From Hyphomicrobiales bacterium (GTDB lineage: Bacteria; Pseudomonadota; Alphaproteobacteria; Rhizobiales; S144-23), in contig WGBL01000377.1 in NCBI GenBank assembly GCA_015494375.1, forward strand, positions 1-20,207: a DNA stretch of 20,207 bases, given 5' to 3'. Under the pieces are notes generated by a model, which had not been told where the DNA came from, did not search any database, and was given only the letters and a program-made list of their open reading frames with translations. The translations under genes and the position numbers were made by a program. Shown here piece by piece: positions 8,152-15,598 of the stretch (position 1 is the first letter of the stretch; the number at the start of each line of letters is the position of its first letter).

Positions 8152-9033
8152 CTATTCCTGCGACCGCTCGGCGCTGGCGGCTTCTTCTTTGTTCGGCTCG
8201 GCTTCCCCTTCCTCTGCCCCTTCTCCTTCACCTTTCTCTTTGTTCTCGTGGCGGTCATCGAGCTTGGCAAACACCGTGGCTGCGTCAGGCTCGCTCTCCT
8301 CAGCCGCCACAGTCGGGGAGGGTGTCGCAAAAGCCGGGGTCGCAAGCGCCGTCTCGGCGTCTGCGGCCAATTCCTCTGCGCGCACGATCTCTGCATAGCC
8401 GGGCTGCGGCTTCTCACTTTCACGCGCCGTTGCGGTCGTCTCTTCAGTAGGCAGCAGTGTTCCCGCCTTGGCTGCCTCCTTGGCGAGCTTCTTCTGCTCC
8501 CGCTCGAGGCGTCTGGCGGCCTTCTTCACCTCGGTGTCGAGATCGATCTGTGAGCAGAGGCCGAGCGCCACGGGGTCTTGCGGCTGCAGGTTGGCCGAGT
8601 TCCAATGGGTGCGCTCGCGAATGGCCTCGATGGTGGGTTTGGTGGTGCCCACGAGACGAATGATCTGGCTGTTCTTGAGCTCGGGATGATTGCGCAACAA
8701 CCAGAGGATGGCGTTGGGGCGATCCTGGCGCCGCGAGACGGGCGTATAACGTGGCCCCTTCTTGGTCTTGACCACCGGCACCTCGACCTTGGGCTCGGCC
8801 AGCTTGAGACGGTAGCTCGGGTCGCGCTGGCCGCGGTCGATCTCCTCGCGCGTGAGTTGGCCCGAGGAGATGGGGTCCATGCCTTTGATGCCCTGGGCCA
8901 CGTCGCCGTCGGCGATGCCCTTCACCTCGAGCACATGCAGGCCGCAGAACTCGGCGATCTGCTCGAACGAGAGCGATGTGTTGTCAACAAGCCAGACGGC
9001 GGTCGCCTTGGGCATCAGGGGTTTTTTGCTCAT
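8152..9033 (-). CDS. trcR: Cell cycle transcriptional regulator TrcR (DUF1013)
   Basis: Alphaproteobacterial DUF1013 protein, known as TrcR in Caulobacter, a DNA-binding regulator linked to cell-cycle gene expression. Residues 1-160 are the conserved part: an N-terminal helix-turn-helix-like segment (TAVWLVDNTSLSFEQIAEFC, 11-30), then PRYTPVSRRQDRPNAILWLL (94-113), and a second helical segment with IIRLVGTTKPTIEAIRERTHW (124-144). Residues about 168-190 form a charged coiled-coil-like helix, followed by about 100 residues of acidic, Ala/Glu-rich and probably disordered tail. Length is 293 residues. The ATG at 9033 has an excellent Shine-Dalgarno (aaaggag) eight bases upstream. It converges with lpxK, leaving only 18 bp between stop codons. 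Confidence 0.93.
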   Translation of the reverse strand: MSKKPLMPKATAVWLVDNTSLSFEQIAEFCGLHVLEVKGIADGDVAQGIKGMDPISSGQLTREEIDRGQRDPSYRLKLAEPKVEVPVVKTKKGPRYTPVSRRQDRPNAILWLLRNHPELKNSQIIRLVGTTKPTIEAIRERTHWNSANLQPQDPVALGLCSQIDLDTEVKKAARRLEREQKKLAKEAAKAGTLLPTEETTATARESEKPQPGYAEIVRAEELAADAETALATPAFATPSPTVAAEESEPDAATVFAKLDDRHENKEKGEGEGAEEGEAEPNKEEAASAERSQE

Positions 9034-9362
9034 GAAAAGGCTCCTTTGAGACCGCCGCCTTCCATCCCGGTGGCGGCCGCTTTGCGGCGCGCCTGGGCAG
9101 GCGGAGGCCAAAACCAAACCAATCCTTGAGGGGATCAAAGCCCTATATAGAATGCGCCATCGCCTGTTGCAAACGCTCCTGTGCAGGCGAGGCGCTCTGG
9201 CATGCGCGCAAGTAAGAGCTCAGGGCTTCGGGCGCATCGCGGCTGTCTTCACGCGGGCGTGCTAGGTTTGCAACCGGTTGTGCGGAGCGCGCGTGAGCCG
9301 GGCGGAGCCTCCTTCGGGCCAGCGCGCCTCCAGCGGGTCGGCCGGGGCGTTGAGCGGCTCGC
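9034..9362. other. Gap upstream of trcR; no convincing gene
   Basis: This 329-bp gap holds the trcR promoter candidate (9144-9172) and leader. On the minus strand one reading frame running out of the MFS gene stays open and protein-like down to a stop at 9143-9145 (ending QERLQQAMAHSI). It has no start codon nearby and is noted as a possible frameshifted tail of the transporter rather than a gene. Confidence 0.5.
9144..9172 (-). promoter_or_regulatory. Sigma70-like promoter candidate for trcR
   Basis: On the minus strand TTGCAA (9172-9167) and TATATA (9149-9144) are separated by exactly 17 bp, about 110 bp upstream of the trcR start codon. The TATATA stands out in this very GC-rich DNA. The match to the -35 consensus is partial (TTGCAA against TTGACA). 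Confidence 0.5.
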
Positions 9363-10616
9363 TCAGTTATGGGGGCGGTGCGCCATGCCCCGAAGGCGCC
9401 TTCGCGCCAGGCGGAAGATCGCAGGCGAGGTGCGCAAGAGCGCCGTATAGCGGGCGCGCCGCCGTCCCTCGGCGATCGGGCGCGAACGCATCCGCACAAG
9501 CGCCACGATGACGAGCGCAAAATGAACGAGGGCGATATAGCCGAAGAGTGCATGGGCGCCCGCAGCCTCCATGGCGAGCGAGCCCAAGAGCGGGCCCAGT
9601 GAGGCGCCGAGGGAGTAGACGAACAAGAGCCCCGCCGAGAGGGCGGCGAACTGGCCCTTTTCGGCAAAATCGTTGGCGTGGGCCACCGAGAGCGAATAGA
9701 GGGGCAGGGCAAAGGCACCGAAGAGGAAGATCTGCACAAAGCTGAGCGGGCGCGAAAGTCCATCGATGAATGCAAGCGACAGCCCCGCAAATGCGGCGCC
9801 GAGGGTGGCGGCGATGAGCACCCAGCGCCGGTCGTAGCGATCGGAGAGAGCACCGAAGGGCAGTTGCAGCACCGCGCCCCCAACGATGCCGGCGGCCATG
9901 AAATAGGCAACGCCTGCAATATCGAAGCCGATGCGCCCGGCATAAAGGGGGCCGAGGGCGCGAAAGGCGCTCGAGGTCATGCCGACGGCGAAAATGCCGA
10001 TCACGGCCAGAGGGGAGATGCGCCACACAAGACCGAGGTCGAAGGGCACCATGGCCTCGATGGGTGGCGGCGCCCCGCGCTGGGAAAGCGCGATGGGGAC
10101 GAGTGAGAGGCAAAAGAGGCCGGCCATGAGCGAGAAGATCTCAAAGCCCTCAACGCCGACGGCCGGCAAAACAAATTGCGAGCCCGTGACGGCGGCGAGG
10201 TCGACCAGGCGATAGATGCTCAGAACGCGGCCGCGATCGCTATTGCTGGCGGCCTCGTTGAGCCAGCTCTCGATCACGGTAAAGAGGCCCGAGATGCAAA
10301 AGCCCATGACAACGCGCATGGCCACCCAGAGCACAGGCGCAATGAAGATGACGAAGGCAAGGGACGTAGCGGCGGCAATGGCGGCGAGGCTCGCAAAGAC
10401 GCGGATGTGGCCGACCCGCGCAATCATGCCGCCGACGAGGCGGCTGCCCATGAGAAAGCCGAGAAAGTAGCCCGTGCCCATGAGCCCGACCGTGGTTGAG
10501 GAGAAGCCCTCGAGGTCGGCGCGGACGGTGAGTAATGTCGACTGCACGCCATTGCCCGCAAGCAAAATACCAGCGGCGATGAGGAGCGGCACGAGGGGCT
10601 GGATCATCGAAGGCAT
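9363..10616 (-). CDS. MFS transporter, YcaD-like
   Basis: Integral membrane protein of the major facilitator superfamily with about 12 hydrophobic segments over 417 residues. The first half carries the family patterns MGTGYFLGFLMGSRLVGGMI and RVVMGFCISGLFTVIESWLN, followed by a conserved NSDRGRVLSIYRL; these resemble E. coli YcaD and its relatives. The second half has GALSDRYDRRWVL, the MFS loop motif between TM8 and TM9. Substrate cannot be told; YcaD-like transporters are poorly characterised. The start at 10616 is chosen just ahead of the first transmembrane helix (LVPLLIAAGILLAG); ATG at 10607 is an alternative, and neither has a clear Shine-Dalgarno. The C-terminus is basic and may be frame-disturbed, since another frame remains open beyond it. 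Confidence 0.88.
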   Translation of the reverse strand: MPSMIQPLVPLLIAAGILLAGNGVQSTLLTVRADLEGFSSTTVGLMGTGYFLGFLMGSRLVGGMIARVGHIRVFASLAAIAAATSLAFVIFIAPVLWVAMRVVMGFCISGLFTVIESWLNEAASNSDRGRVLSIYRLVDLAAVTGSQFVLPAVGVEGFEIFSLMAGLFCLSLVPIALSQRGAPPPIEAMVPFDLGLVWRISPLAVIGIFAVGMTSSAFRALGPLYAGRIGFDIAGVAYFMAAGIVGGAVLQLPFGALSDRYDRRWVLIAATLGAAFAGLSLAFIDGLSRPLSFVQIFLFGAFALPLYSLSVAHANDFAEKGQFAALSAGLLFVYSLGASLGPLLGSLAMEAAGAHALFGYIALVHFALVIVALVRMRSRPIAEGRRRARYTALLRTSPAIFRLARRRLRGMAHRPHN

Positions 10617-11094
10617 GGGACAAATCCGGCAGAGCGGTTGGCCGTCAACTGGTGTTGGCAACCCATCAGGGAACTTCCGATGGCAATTTAAGATAACAAC
10701 TTGAATGGCAGTTATGCGCGGAGCGTGGGCGTGCACCCCGGGGCGGGCGGCAAGATCGCGGTGAGGTGTCGCGTGCGCATCAAGGGGGCCTCTTGAAGGA
10801 GGCCTCTTGTCGGGCTCTCTTGCTGAGCGTGGCCCTTGCCCAATGCGCCCTTTCCTCAGCGGGTCTTTCGCCGAGGGGATCGACTGCTGAGATAGTGCAG
10901 AAGGGCGGCGTTGTCCTCTTCCGAATTCGCCGAGCTGCCAATCGGAAAATGCATGGGGCCGCCCCCAATCGCCCGGGCGGATGGGTTGCAGGCCCGGATG
11001 GTGTGGGCGTCTGGCGATTGTGGCACTCGGTCGTCCCTAACTCCCCCTCCCGTCTGCGCGGCTGCCCGTCGTCCGGCCCAAGGCCGCGGGGGGC
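10617..11094. other. 478-bp gap between the kinase and MFS genes; no convincing gene
   Basis: No RNA gene or strong coding region was recognised. It contains a 14-bp direct duplication (ggcctcttgaagga at 10787-10800, partly repeated from 10801) with GGCC-centred partial palindromes. A small minus-strand frame at 10856-10954 (32 codons, MHFPIGSSANSEEDNAALL...) has protein-like composition, but no good ribosome site or recognised homology. A short GC hairpin (11074-11086) lies just beyond the kinase stop codon. Confidence 0.5.
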
Positions 11095-12111
11095 TCAGGC
11101 CAACAGGCCCTTCTCGCGTGCAAGCGCCAGCAGTGAGGTCTCGGGCCGCGCACCCATGTGGCTGATGATCTCGGCCGCCGCCAGTGCCCCCAGGCGGCCA
11201 CATTGCCCGTGTGGCAGGCCCTTGACATAGCCGAAGAGAAAACCGGCGGCATAGAGATCGCCCGCGCCCGTGGTATCGACAACCCGTGCGACGGGCTCGG
11301 CTGGAATCTCGAGCACCTCCTCGGGGGTGATCACCAGAGAGCCCTTGGCGCCACGGGTGACCGCCCCCAGTGTGCCCTCGGCCCGGAGGCGTGCGAATGC
11401 GGCGTCGAAGTCGCTCGTCTCGTAGAGCGTCATGATTTCCTCCTCGTTGGCGAACAGGAGATCGACCTTGTCGCGCACGAGCTCGCAGAATGCAGCGCGG
11501 TGGCGCTCGACACAAAAGGCGTCCGACAGTGACAACGCAACCGCTTGCCCGCCCTCGGCTGCGAGGGCTGCGGCTTCATGGAAGGCGCGCCGGGCGTCCG
11601 CGCGGTCAAACAAATAGCCTTCGAGATAGACGATCTGAGCGGCTGCAATCAGCCCCTTGTCGAGGTTGCCGGAATTGAGATGGGGGCTGATGCCGAGAAA
11701 GGTGTTCATGGTGCGTTCGCCATCGGGGGTGACAAAAATGAGTGAGCGCGCCGTGGGCTCATGGCCAGCCTCAAGCGGGGCGTTGAACGTGACGCCGGCG
11801 GCGCGAATGTCGTGGCGGAAAATGCGCCCGAACTCGTCATCGGCCACCTTGCCGATAAAGGCGACATCGGCACCGAGCGAGGCAAGGCCCACCATCGTGT
11901 TGGCGGCCGAGCCGCCCGAGACCTCGATGGCCGAGGTCATGGCCTCATAGAGGGGGGCGATCTCATCCTCCTCGATGAGCCGCATATGGCCCTTGTCGAG
12001 CCCGAGGCGCGCAAGCAGCGCATCGTCACAGCGGGCGATGACATCGACAATGGCGTTGCCAATGCCCACCACATCGAAGGCCTGGGAGGCTTGGTCGGCT
12101 TGTGCGGCCAT
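11095..12111 (-). CDS. PfkB-family kinase, probable adenosine kinase
   Basis: Ribokinase-fold enzyme of 338 residues that transfers phosphate from ATP to a nucleoside or sugar hydroxyl. Visible family features are the N-terminal GIGNAIVDVIA (17-27), GGSAANTMVGLASLGA (66-81), ANEEE (221-225), and PfkB signature 2, VVDTTGAGDLYAAGFLFGY (277-295), with the anion hole DTTGAGD at 279-285 and catalytic Asp285. The overall pattern is that of the alphaproteobacterial proteins annotated as adenosine kinase, which would salvage adenosine to AMP. Other PfkB sugar kinases cannot be excluded. The ATG at 12111 has gagga upstream. Its neighbours give no functional hint; it lies in tandem behind no other gene and probably has its own promoter. 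Confidence 0.88.
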   Translation of the reverse strand: MAAQADQASQAFDVVGIGNAIVDVIARCDDALLARLGLDKGHMRLIEEDEIAPLYEAMTSAIEVSGGSAANTMVGLASLGADVAFIGKVADDEFGRIFRHDIRAAGVTFNAPLEAGHEPTARSLIFVTPDGERTMNTFLGISPHLNSGNLDKGLIAAAQIVYLEGYLFDRADARRAFHEAAALAAEGGQAVALSLSDAFCVERHRAAFCELVRDKVDLLFANEEEIMTLYETSDFDAAFARLRAEGTLGAVTRGAKGSLVITPEEVLEIPAEPVARVVDTTGAGDLYAAGFLFGYVKGLPHGQCGRLGALAAAEIISHMGARPETSLLALAREKGLLA

Positions 12112-12506
12112 GGGTGTGTTTCCTCATTCGTGTGCTGCGTGCGGGGGTGTGCCGCGTGGGGGCGTGCTGCATGTGGGAGGTTACGTGTGCGCGTCTGAGT
12201 GCGTGTCAGTTCCGCGTGTGGGCGGTTGGTCGCGAGCCCCATCACGAGGGCATTGGAGCCGCCTGGGGCCGCGGGCAACGACAGTGCCGCACGGGCCGCG
12301 GCTGTCAAGTGGCGCGCGAGCGGCTTGTGCAGCAACGCAACAGCCTTGAGGGCCCGCGACGAGAGAGGCCAGTCATGCCCCGGCGGCACGCCCGTTTATG
12401 AACTCTTCACCACGGCGCGCCATAATTCGCGGGAAGTCCCATCCCATTGGGTGAAAGCGGTTTCTGCTGTTGTTTGATGATTGGCTCCTTGGCTGTGGGT
12501 GCCGCG
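12112..12506. other. Divergent gap with CA-rich leader ahead of the kinase gene
   Basis: The 395-bp gap separates the divergent kinase and peptidoglycan-binding genes. About 12130-12230 is strongly strand-biased: G/T-rich on plus, and so C/A-rich in the kinase leader, with recurring CGTG/GTGTG words and diffuse short repeats. The rest is GC-rich with no recognised gene, clear promoter or RNA. Confidence 0.5.
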
Positions 12507-13352
12507 ATGACGCCATTCCGAATGAGGCTCGTGGTGGGAGGGCTGCTCGGCCTGATGCTGAGCGTTGCGGCCAACGCCATGTTCTTGCAGGAGACGAGTA
12601 ACCGCGGCGCCTGGCGGGGTGTCGTCACCAATGCGCCGAGCGATGGCACGGCCAAGCGCCAGCGTCCGCACACCAACTGGCAACGCGGGGCCGGCAATGC
12701 CGATCAGCGCGACGGGCGGCCCAATCGGCGCGGACTGCGAGCCCGCAGCACCACCAAAAAAGGTGCGCGCGTCAACAAACGGCGCAACGAGTCCGCACAA
12801 TCACCGGCCGCATCATCGGCGCGAGTACACAGGGCACCCCCAAAGACCGCGCCCTCAAGCAGCACGAGGCCAAGCAGCGCGGCCCCGAGCACCATGGGCG
12901 GAAGCAACACGGGCCCAGCCGCCACGCCCGACCGCACCCTTGTGCGTGCCATCCAGCGCGAGCTTGCCAATCGGGGCTATATGCCGGGGCCCCTTGATGG
13001 TGTTGCGGGCGCGCTTACGCGCGCCGCCATCTTGGCGTTCGAGGCCGATGAAGGACTGCCGCTTACGGCCGTGCCCAGCCAGGCGCTCCTCAAGCGGCTC
13101 CTGTTCGGCGGCCAGCGTCGAGCCCGCGCAAGCAACGCCCAAGGGCGCGCACGCACACCCGAGGCGGCCAAGATCATCACCACCGTGCAGGCTCAGCTTG
13201 GCGTTCTCGGCTATCTGAGAAGGCCACCGAGTGGCACACTTGATGGCCCCACGCGGGCGGCCATCAAGCGCTTCGAAGCGGCGCAAGGCCTCGCCGTCAC
13301 CGGTCGGGTTTCGGGCCGGCTCGTGGCCCGCCTTGATCGCCTGGCCGGCTGA
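12507..13352 (+). CDS. Membrane-anchored protein with two peptidoglycan-binding domains
   Basis: 281 residues. One hydrophobic segment (about 8-25, LVVGGLLGLMLSVAANAMFL) could be an uncleaved anchor or a signal peptide. It is followed by a long Arg/Ser/Ala/Pro-rich linker (about 30-140) likely to span the periplasm. Two PG_binding_1-type repeats follow: VRAIQRELANRGYMPGPLDG ... TRAAILAFEADEGLPL, and TVQAQLGVLGYL ... GTLDGPTRAAIKRFEAAQGL. These three-helix domains bind cell-wall peptidoglycan. No catalytic domain is present, so a structural or localisation role is inferred. The start is uncertain: the frame is open to TTG at 12447, with ATGs at 12477, 12507 and 12522; 12507 is chosen because it puts a short basic stretch before the hydrophobic helix. 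Confidence 0.8.
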   Translation: MTPFRMRLVVGGLLGLMLSVAANAMFLQETSNRGAWRGVVTNAPSDGTAKRQRPHTNWQRGAGNADQRDGRPNRRGLRARSTTKKGARVNKRRNESAQSPAASSARVHRAPPKTAPSSSTRPSSAAPSTMGGSNTGPAATPDRTLVRAIQRELANRGYMPGPLDGVAGALTRAAILAFEADEGLPLTAVPSQALLKRLLFGGQRRARASNAQGRARTPEAAKIITTVQAQLGVLGYLRRPPSGTLDGPTRAAIKRFEAAQGLAVTGRVSGRLVARLDRLAG

Positions 13353-13374
13353 GCCTGGCGCTCGAGGGCCAGGC
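13353..13374. terminator. Hairpin between converging genes
   Basis: An inverted repeat (gcctggc at 13353-13359, gccaggc at 13368-13374, eight-base loop) starts immediately after the stop codon of the peptidoglycan-binding gene. The stem is GC-rich but no T-run follows, so termination is plausible but unproven. Confidence 0.4.
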
Positions 13375-13477
13375 GCCCCCTGAGGCCCGCATCCTTCCGA
13401 TCGGCCGGGAGCATGGCCGGCTGCAATGCCTCGGCTGGGGCCCGCGAACCCCGGCGCGATGGAGCGCAGGCCGTCGA

Positions 13478-13870
13478 TTATTCGGCCTTCTTGGAGAACT
13501 GCTTGAGATAGGCGATCACGTTGGCGCGATCCTTCTCTTTCTTGAGACCGACGAAGGCCATGCGGGTCTTCTTGATCACGGCCTTGGGCTTCTTGAGGAA
13601 CTCATCGAGTGTTTTCACGTCCCAGACGAGGCCCTTCTCGCCGGCTTCCTTCATCGCCTTGGAATACTTGAATCCCTCAACGGTTCCCGCCTTGCGGCCG
13701 AAGAGATCATTGAGCGGTGGGCCGACACGGTTCTTCGCGCCCTCGCCGACCATGTGACAGGCCTTGCACTTTTTGAAGACTTTCTCGCCCTTCTTGGGAT
13801 CGCCCTCGGCGTGGGCGACCGTCGCAAAGGCACCAATCAGCGACACAACGAGCAAGGTCCGCAAAATCAT
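13478..13870 (-). CDS. Exported class I c-type cytochrome
   Basis: 130-residue periplasmic electron carrier. The signal peptide is residues 1-21 (hydrophobic LLVVSLIGAFATV, cleavage after AHA). The heme-binding CKACH motif is at 35-39, and GPPLNDLFGRKAG (50-62) follows as in c2/c550 cytochromes. The probable axial Met104 lies in KTRMAF. The mature protein of about 109 residues is lysine-rich and ends in IAYLKQF, the usual C-terminal helix. The ATG at 13870 has a strong Shine-Dalgarno (ggaggtgaac directly upstream) and begins the signal peptide. It may serve a periplasmic oxidase or dehydrogenase, but no partner gene is adjacent. Confidence 0.95.
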   Translation of the reverse strand: MILRTLLVVSLIGAFATVAHAEGDPKKGEKVFKKCKACHMVGEGAKNRVGPPLNDLFGRKAGTVEGFKYSKAMKEAGEKGLVWDVKTLDEFLKKPKAVIKKTRMAFVGLKKEKDRANVIAYLKQFSKKAE

Positions 13871-14196
13871 GTTCACCTCCGATCCTTTTCCGCATTCTCC
13901 CGCAGCGCATTCCACCGGACGAAACGGCTGTTTGCCGCCCCGTCAGAAGGCACGGGAGATGGCTTCCGCCGGCCTTTGAGCCAGCGCGAGAGTAGGCAAA
14001 GCGTCTTCCCATGTCGGCGTGACCAATTGTTGCAGCAAGGGCTGCAAAGGACCGAGAGCCGCCGTGCGCCACTGCTTGAGCCTGTGTGCAAGATGTCGCG
14101 TTTGGCACGCGCACGTTGAACTGCGTACGCAGAGGACATGATTTTGCGTGCTGCCCAATCTTGCGTGCTGTCCGTCCAGCGCCGGTGCGGCTGCCC
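13871..14196. other. 326-bp gap upstream of the cytochrome gene; palindrome and short repeat
   Basis: No gene is supported here. A perfect 12-bp palindrome ctgcgtacgcag lies at 14121-14132. Just beside it the 10-mer ttgcgtgctg occurs twice with a 17-bp period (14144-14153 and 14161-14170). No convincing -35/-10 pair for the cytochrome was found. A 71-codon minus-strand frame from a TTG at 14158 has fairly protein-like content but no recognisable family and no ribosome site. Confidence 0.5.
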
Positions 14197-15108
14197 TCAG
14201 GCCACCTTGAGATCAACTTCCCAATAGGGCTTGCTGCCATACAAATCGGACAGGAATTCGATAAAGCAGCTGAGCTTGGCGGGCATGAACTCGCGCGAGG
14301 GATAGAGTGCATAGATGGCACTCGACGGATCGCCCGTATATTCGGGCAACACGATCTCGAGCTTGCCGCTCTTGATCTCGGGGCCGATGCACCAGATGGG
14401 GGCCAGCGCGATGCCATAGCCCTCGAGCAGAAGCGCGCGGACGAAATCGCCCGAGTTGCTGCGCAATGAGCCCTTGGGCTTGAAGGTCGTGCGCCCGTTG
14501 GGGCCATTGAGGCGCCAGTTTTCCTGTGCCCCGCAGGATAGACAATTGTGCCGATCGAGATCGCGCAGTGTCTTCGGCCGGCCATTGGCCTTGAGATAGC
14601 TCGGCGCCGCGCAGATGACGCGATGGTCGGGGGCCAGCTTCTTGGCCACCATGGTGGAATCTCTGAGCTCACCCGTGCGAATGGCAACATCATAGCCGTC
14701 GCGGATGATATCGACCAATTCGTCGTCGATATGAAATACGAGCTCGATCTCCGGATAAGCCTTGTTGAAGCGCGCGATGTGGGGCGCTATGTGCATTCGG
14801 GCAAACGCCGTCGGGGCGGCGATCTTCAAAGTGCCCTTGGGCGTTGAATTGCGTCGGTTGACAAAGTCCTCGGCCTCTTCGACAAGGTTGAGGATATCGA
14901 TGACACGGCGGAAAAACCCTTCGCCCGTTTCCGTTAGCGTGAGCTGGCGCGTGGTGCGCTGAAAGAGCCGGGCTCCGAGACGCTCCTCAAGCAGGCTGAT
15001 GCGTTTTGAGACCACCGCGGGTGAGAGCTTCATCTCGCGTCCCGCCGCGGACATGTTGCCCGTGCGCGCGACGCGGGCGAAAATCTCATAGTCGGAAATA
15101 GACGTCAT
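14197..15108 (-). CDS. LysR-family transcriptional regulator
   Basis: 303 residues. The N-terminal winged helix-turn-helix (about 1-60) reads FARVARTGNMSAAGREMKLSPAVVSKRISLLEERLGARLFQR in overlapping parts, a textbook LysR DNA-binding domain. A linker helix and a type 2 periplasmic-binding-fold effector domain (about 88-295) follow. The ATG at 15108 is chosen because the HTH starts at once after it; the longer open frame upstream is repeat-derived and lacks family features. It is divergent from glcD-glcE, 490 bp away. LysR proteins often control the divergent operon, so regulation of glycolate/D-lactate oxidation is a reasonable inference but not shown. Confidence 0.94.
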   Translation of the reverse strand: MTSISDYEIFARVARTGNMSAAGREMKLSPAVVSKRISLLEERLGARLFQRTTRQLTLTETGEGFFRRVIDILNLVEEAEDFVNRRNSTPKGTLKIAAPTAFARMHIAPHIARFNKAYPEIELVFHIDDELVDIIRDGYDVAIRTGELRDSTMVAKKLAPDHRVICAAPSYLKANGRPKTLRDLDRHNCLSCGAQENWRLNGPNGRTTFKPKGSLRSNSGDFVRALLLEGYGIALAPIWCIGPEIKSGKLEIVLPEYTGDPSSAIYALYPSREFMPAKLSCFIEFLSDLYGSKPYWEVDLKVA

Positions 15109-15199
15109 GACCGTACGCTCCACCCCTCGAGACGGATCAACCGCTCCCGGCGCCCGGCAACGCGACGAGACAGCAGACCTCGGGAGAGTTCCCCCCAAT

Positions 15200-15253
15200 C
15201 GAGAGCGATGCCTCAACCGAGAGGAATGCCTCAATCGTGAGCAATGCTGTTTT
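15200..15253. repeat. 18-bp tandem array, three copies, upstream of the LysR gene
   Basis: Units at 15200-15217, 15218-15235 and 15236-15253 share the pattern CG(A/T)GAG(C/G)(A/G)ATGC(C)TCAA. The first two differ at few positions; the third has diverged after ATGC. Confidence 0.75.
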
Positions 15254-15389
15254 GCCGGTATTCCATTTGCTTGTAACTGCATATACGAATGAGCGATGAT
15301 CGTCGATGGCGAGATTGCAGGAATTTGTTTTCACACGTATGAGGACAAGCATTTTCCAAGCTGGAGGAAGAGCTTTTCGCAAATTTTGA

Positions 15390-15402
15390 TGTTTTGATGA
15401 CA
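15390..15402. promoter_or_regulatory. Possible LysR-type T-N11-A binding site
   Basis: On the minus strand tgtcatcaaaaca is a 13-bp imperfect dyad with TGT/ACA ends and T-N11-A spacing, the general LysR box form. It lies about 200 bp before glcD and 280 bp from the LysR start, directly beside the second 18-bp array. Such short matches occur by chance. Confidence 0.25.
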
Positions 15403-15403
15403 T

Positions 15404-15457
15404 CGATCGGCCGCCCCATGTTGATCGGTCGCCCCATGTCGATCGGTCACCCCATGT
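15404..15457. repeat. 18-bp tandem array, three copies, upstream of glcD
   Basis: Units at 15404-15421, 15422-15439 and 15440-15457 follow (C/T)GATCGG(C/T)C(G/A)CCCCATGT. Each pair differs at only one to three positions, so the expansion looks recent. The GATCGG(T/C)C core is partly palindromic and could bind a protein; equally, the array may be neutral. Confidence 0.85.
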
Positions 15458-15546
15458 TGTGGGCGTGAGCGTTCGCGCGTGGGCAGACGTGCTATCGTGC
15501 TGTAGGATCAGAAAGGCGTCTGCCGCAACCGGCAAGGAAAGCGGCT

Positions 15547-15572
15547 CCTGCAAATCTATCCTGCAAATCTAT
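15547..15572. repeat. 13-bp perfect duplication just upstream of glcD
   Basis: cctgcaaatctat occurs twice without a gap (15547-15559 and 15560-15572), ending 26 bp before the glcD start codon, and so lies in its 5' leader. Confidence 0.85.
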
Positions 15573-15598
15573 GAGGTCAGCAACCTGTGAGGTGAGCT

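Larger units (their letters stand above)
15109..15598. other. 490-bp LysR-glcD divergent intergenic region
   Basis: This gap is unusually rich in short tandem repeats: an 18-bp x3 array at 15200-15253, an unrelated 18-bp x3 array at 15404-15457, and a 13-bp perfect duplication at 15547-15572. It also holds a T-N11-A candidate at 15390-15402. The central part (15250-15400) is AT-richer than its surroundings and is the likely promoter zone. No protein or RNA gene is supported. Confidence 0.6.

Noticed and set aside
10856..10954. Small minus-strand gene of 32 codons
   Set aside because: Composition is protein-like, but there is no good Shine-Dalgarno and no recognised family; left as a note.
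13943..14158. 71-codon minus-strand frame starting with TTG
   Set aside because: There is no ribosome site or recognisable domain, and it overlaps the cytochrome promoter region.
15109..15282. 58-residue N-terminal extension of the LysR regulator
   Set aside because: It is repeat-derived, Arg/Ser/His-rich and lies before a complete winged-helix domain that starts right at 15108.
15200..15457. CRISPR array
   Set aside because: The 18-bp units are directly adjacent without spacers, and no cas genes are present.
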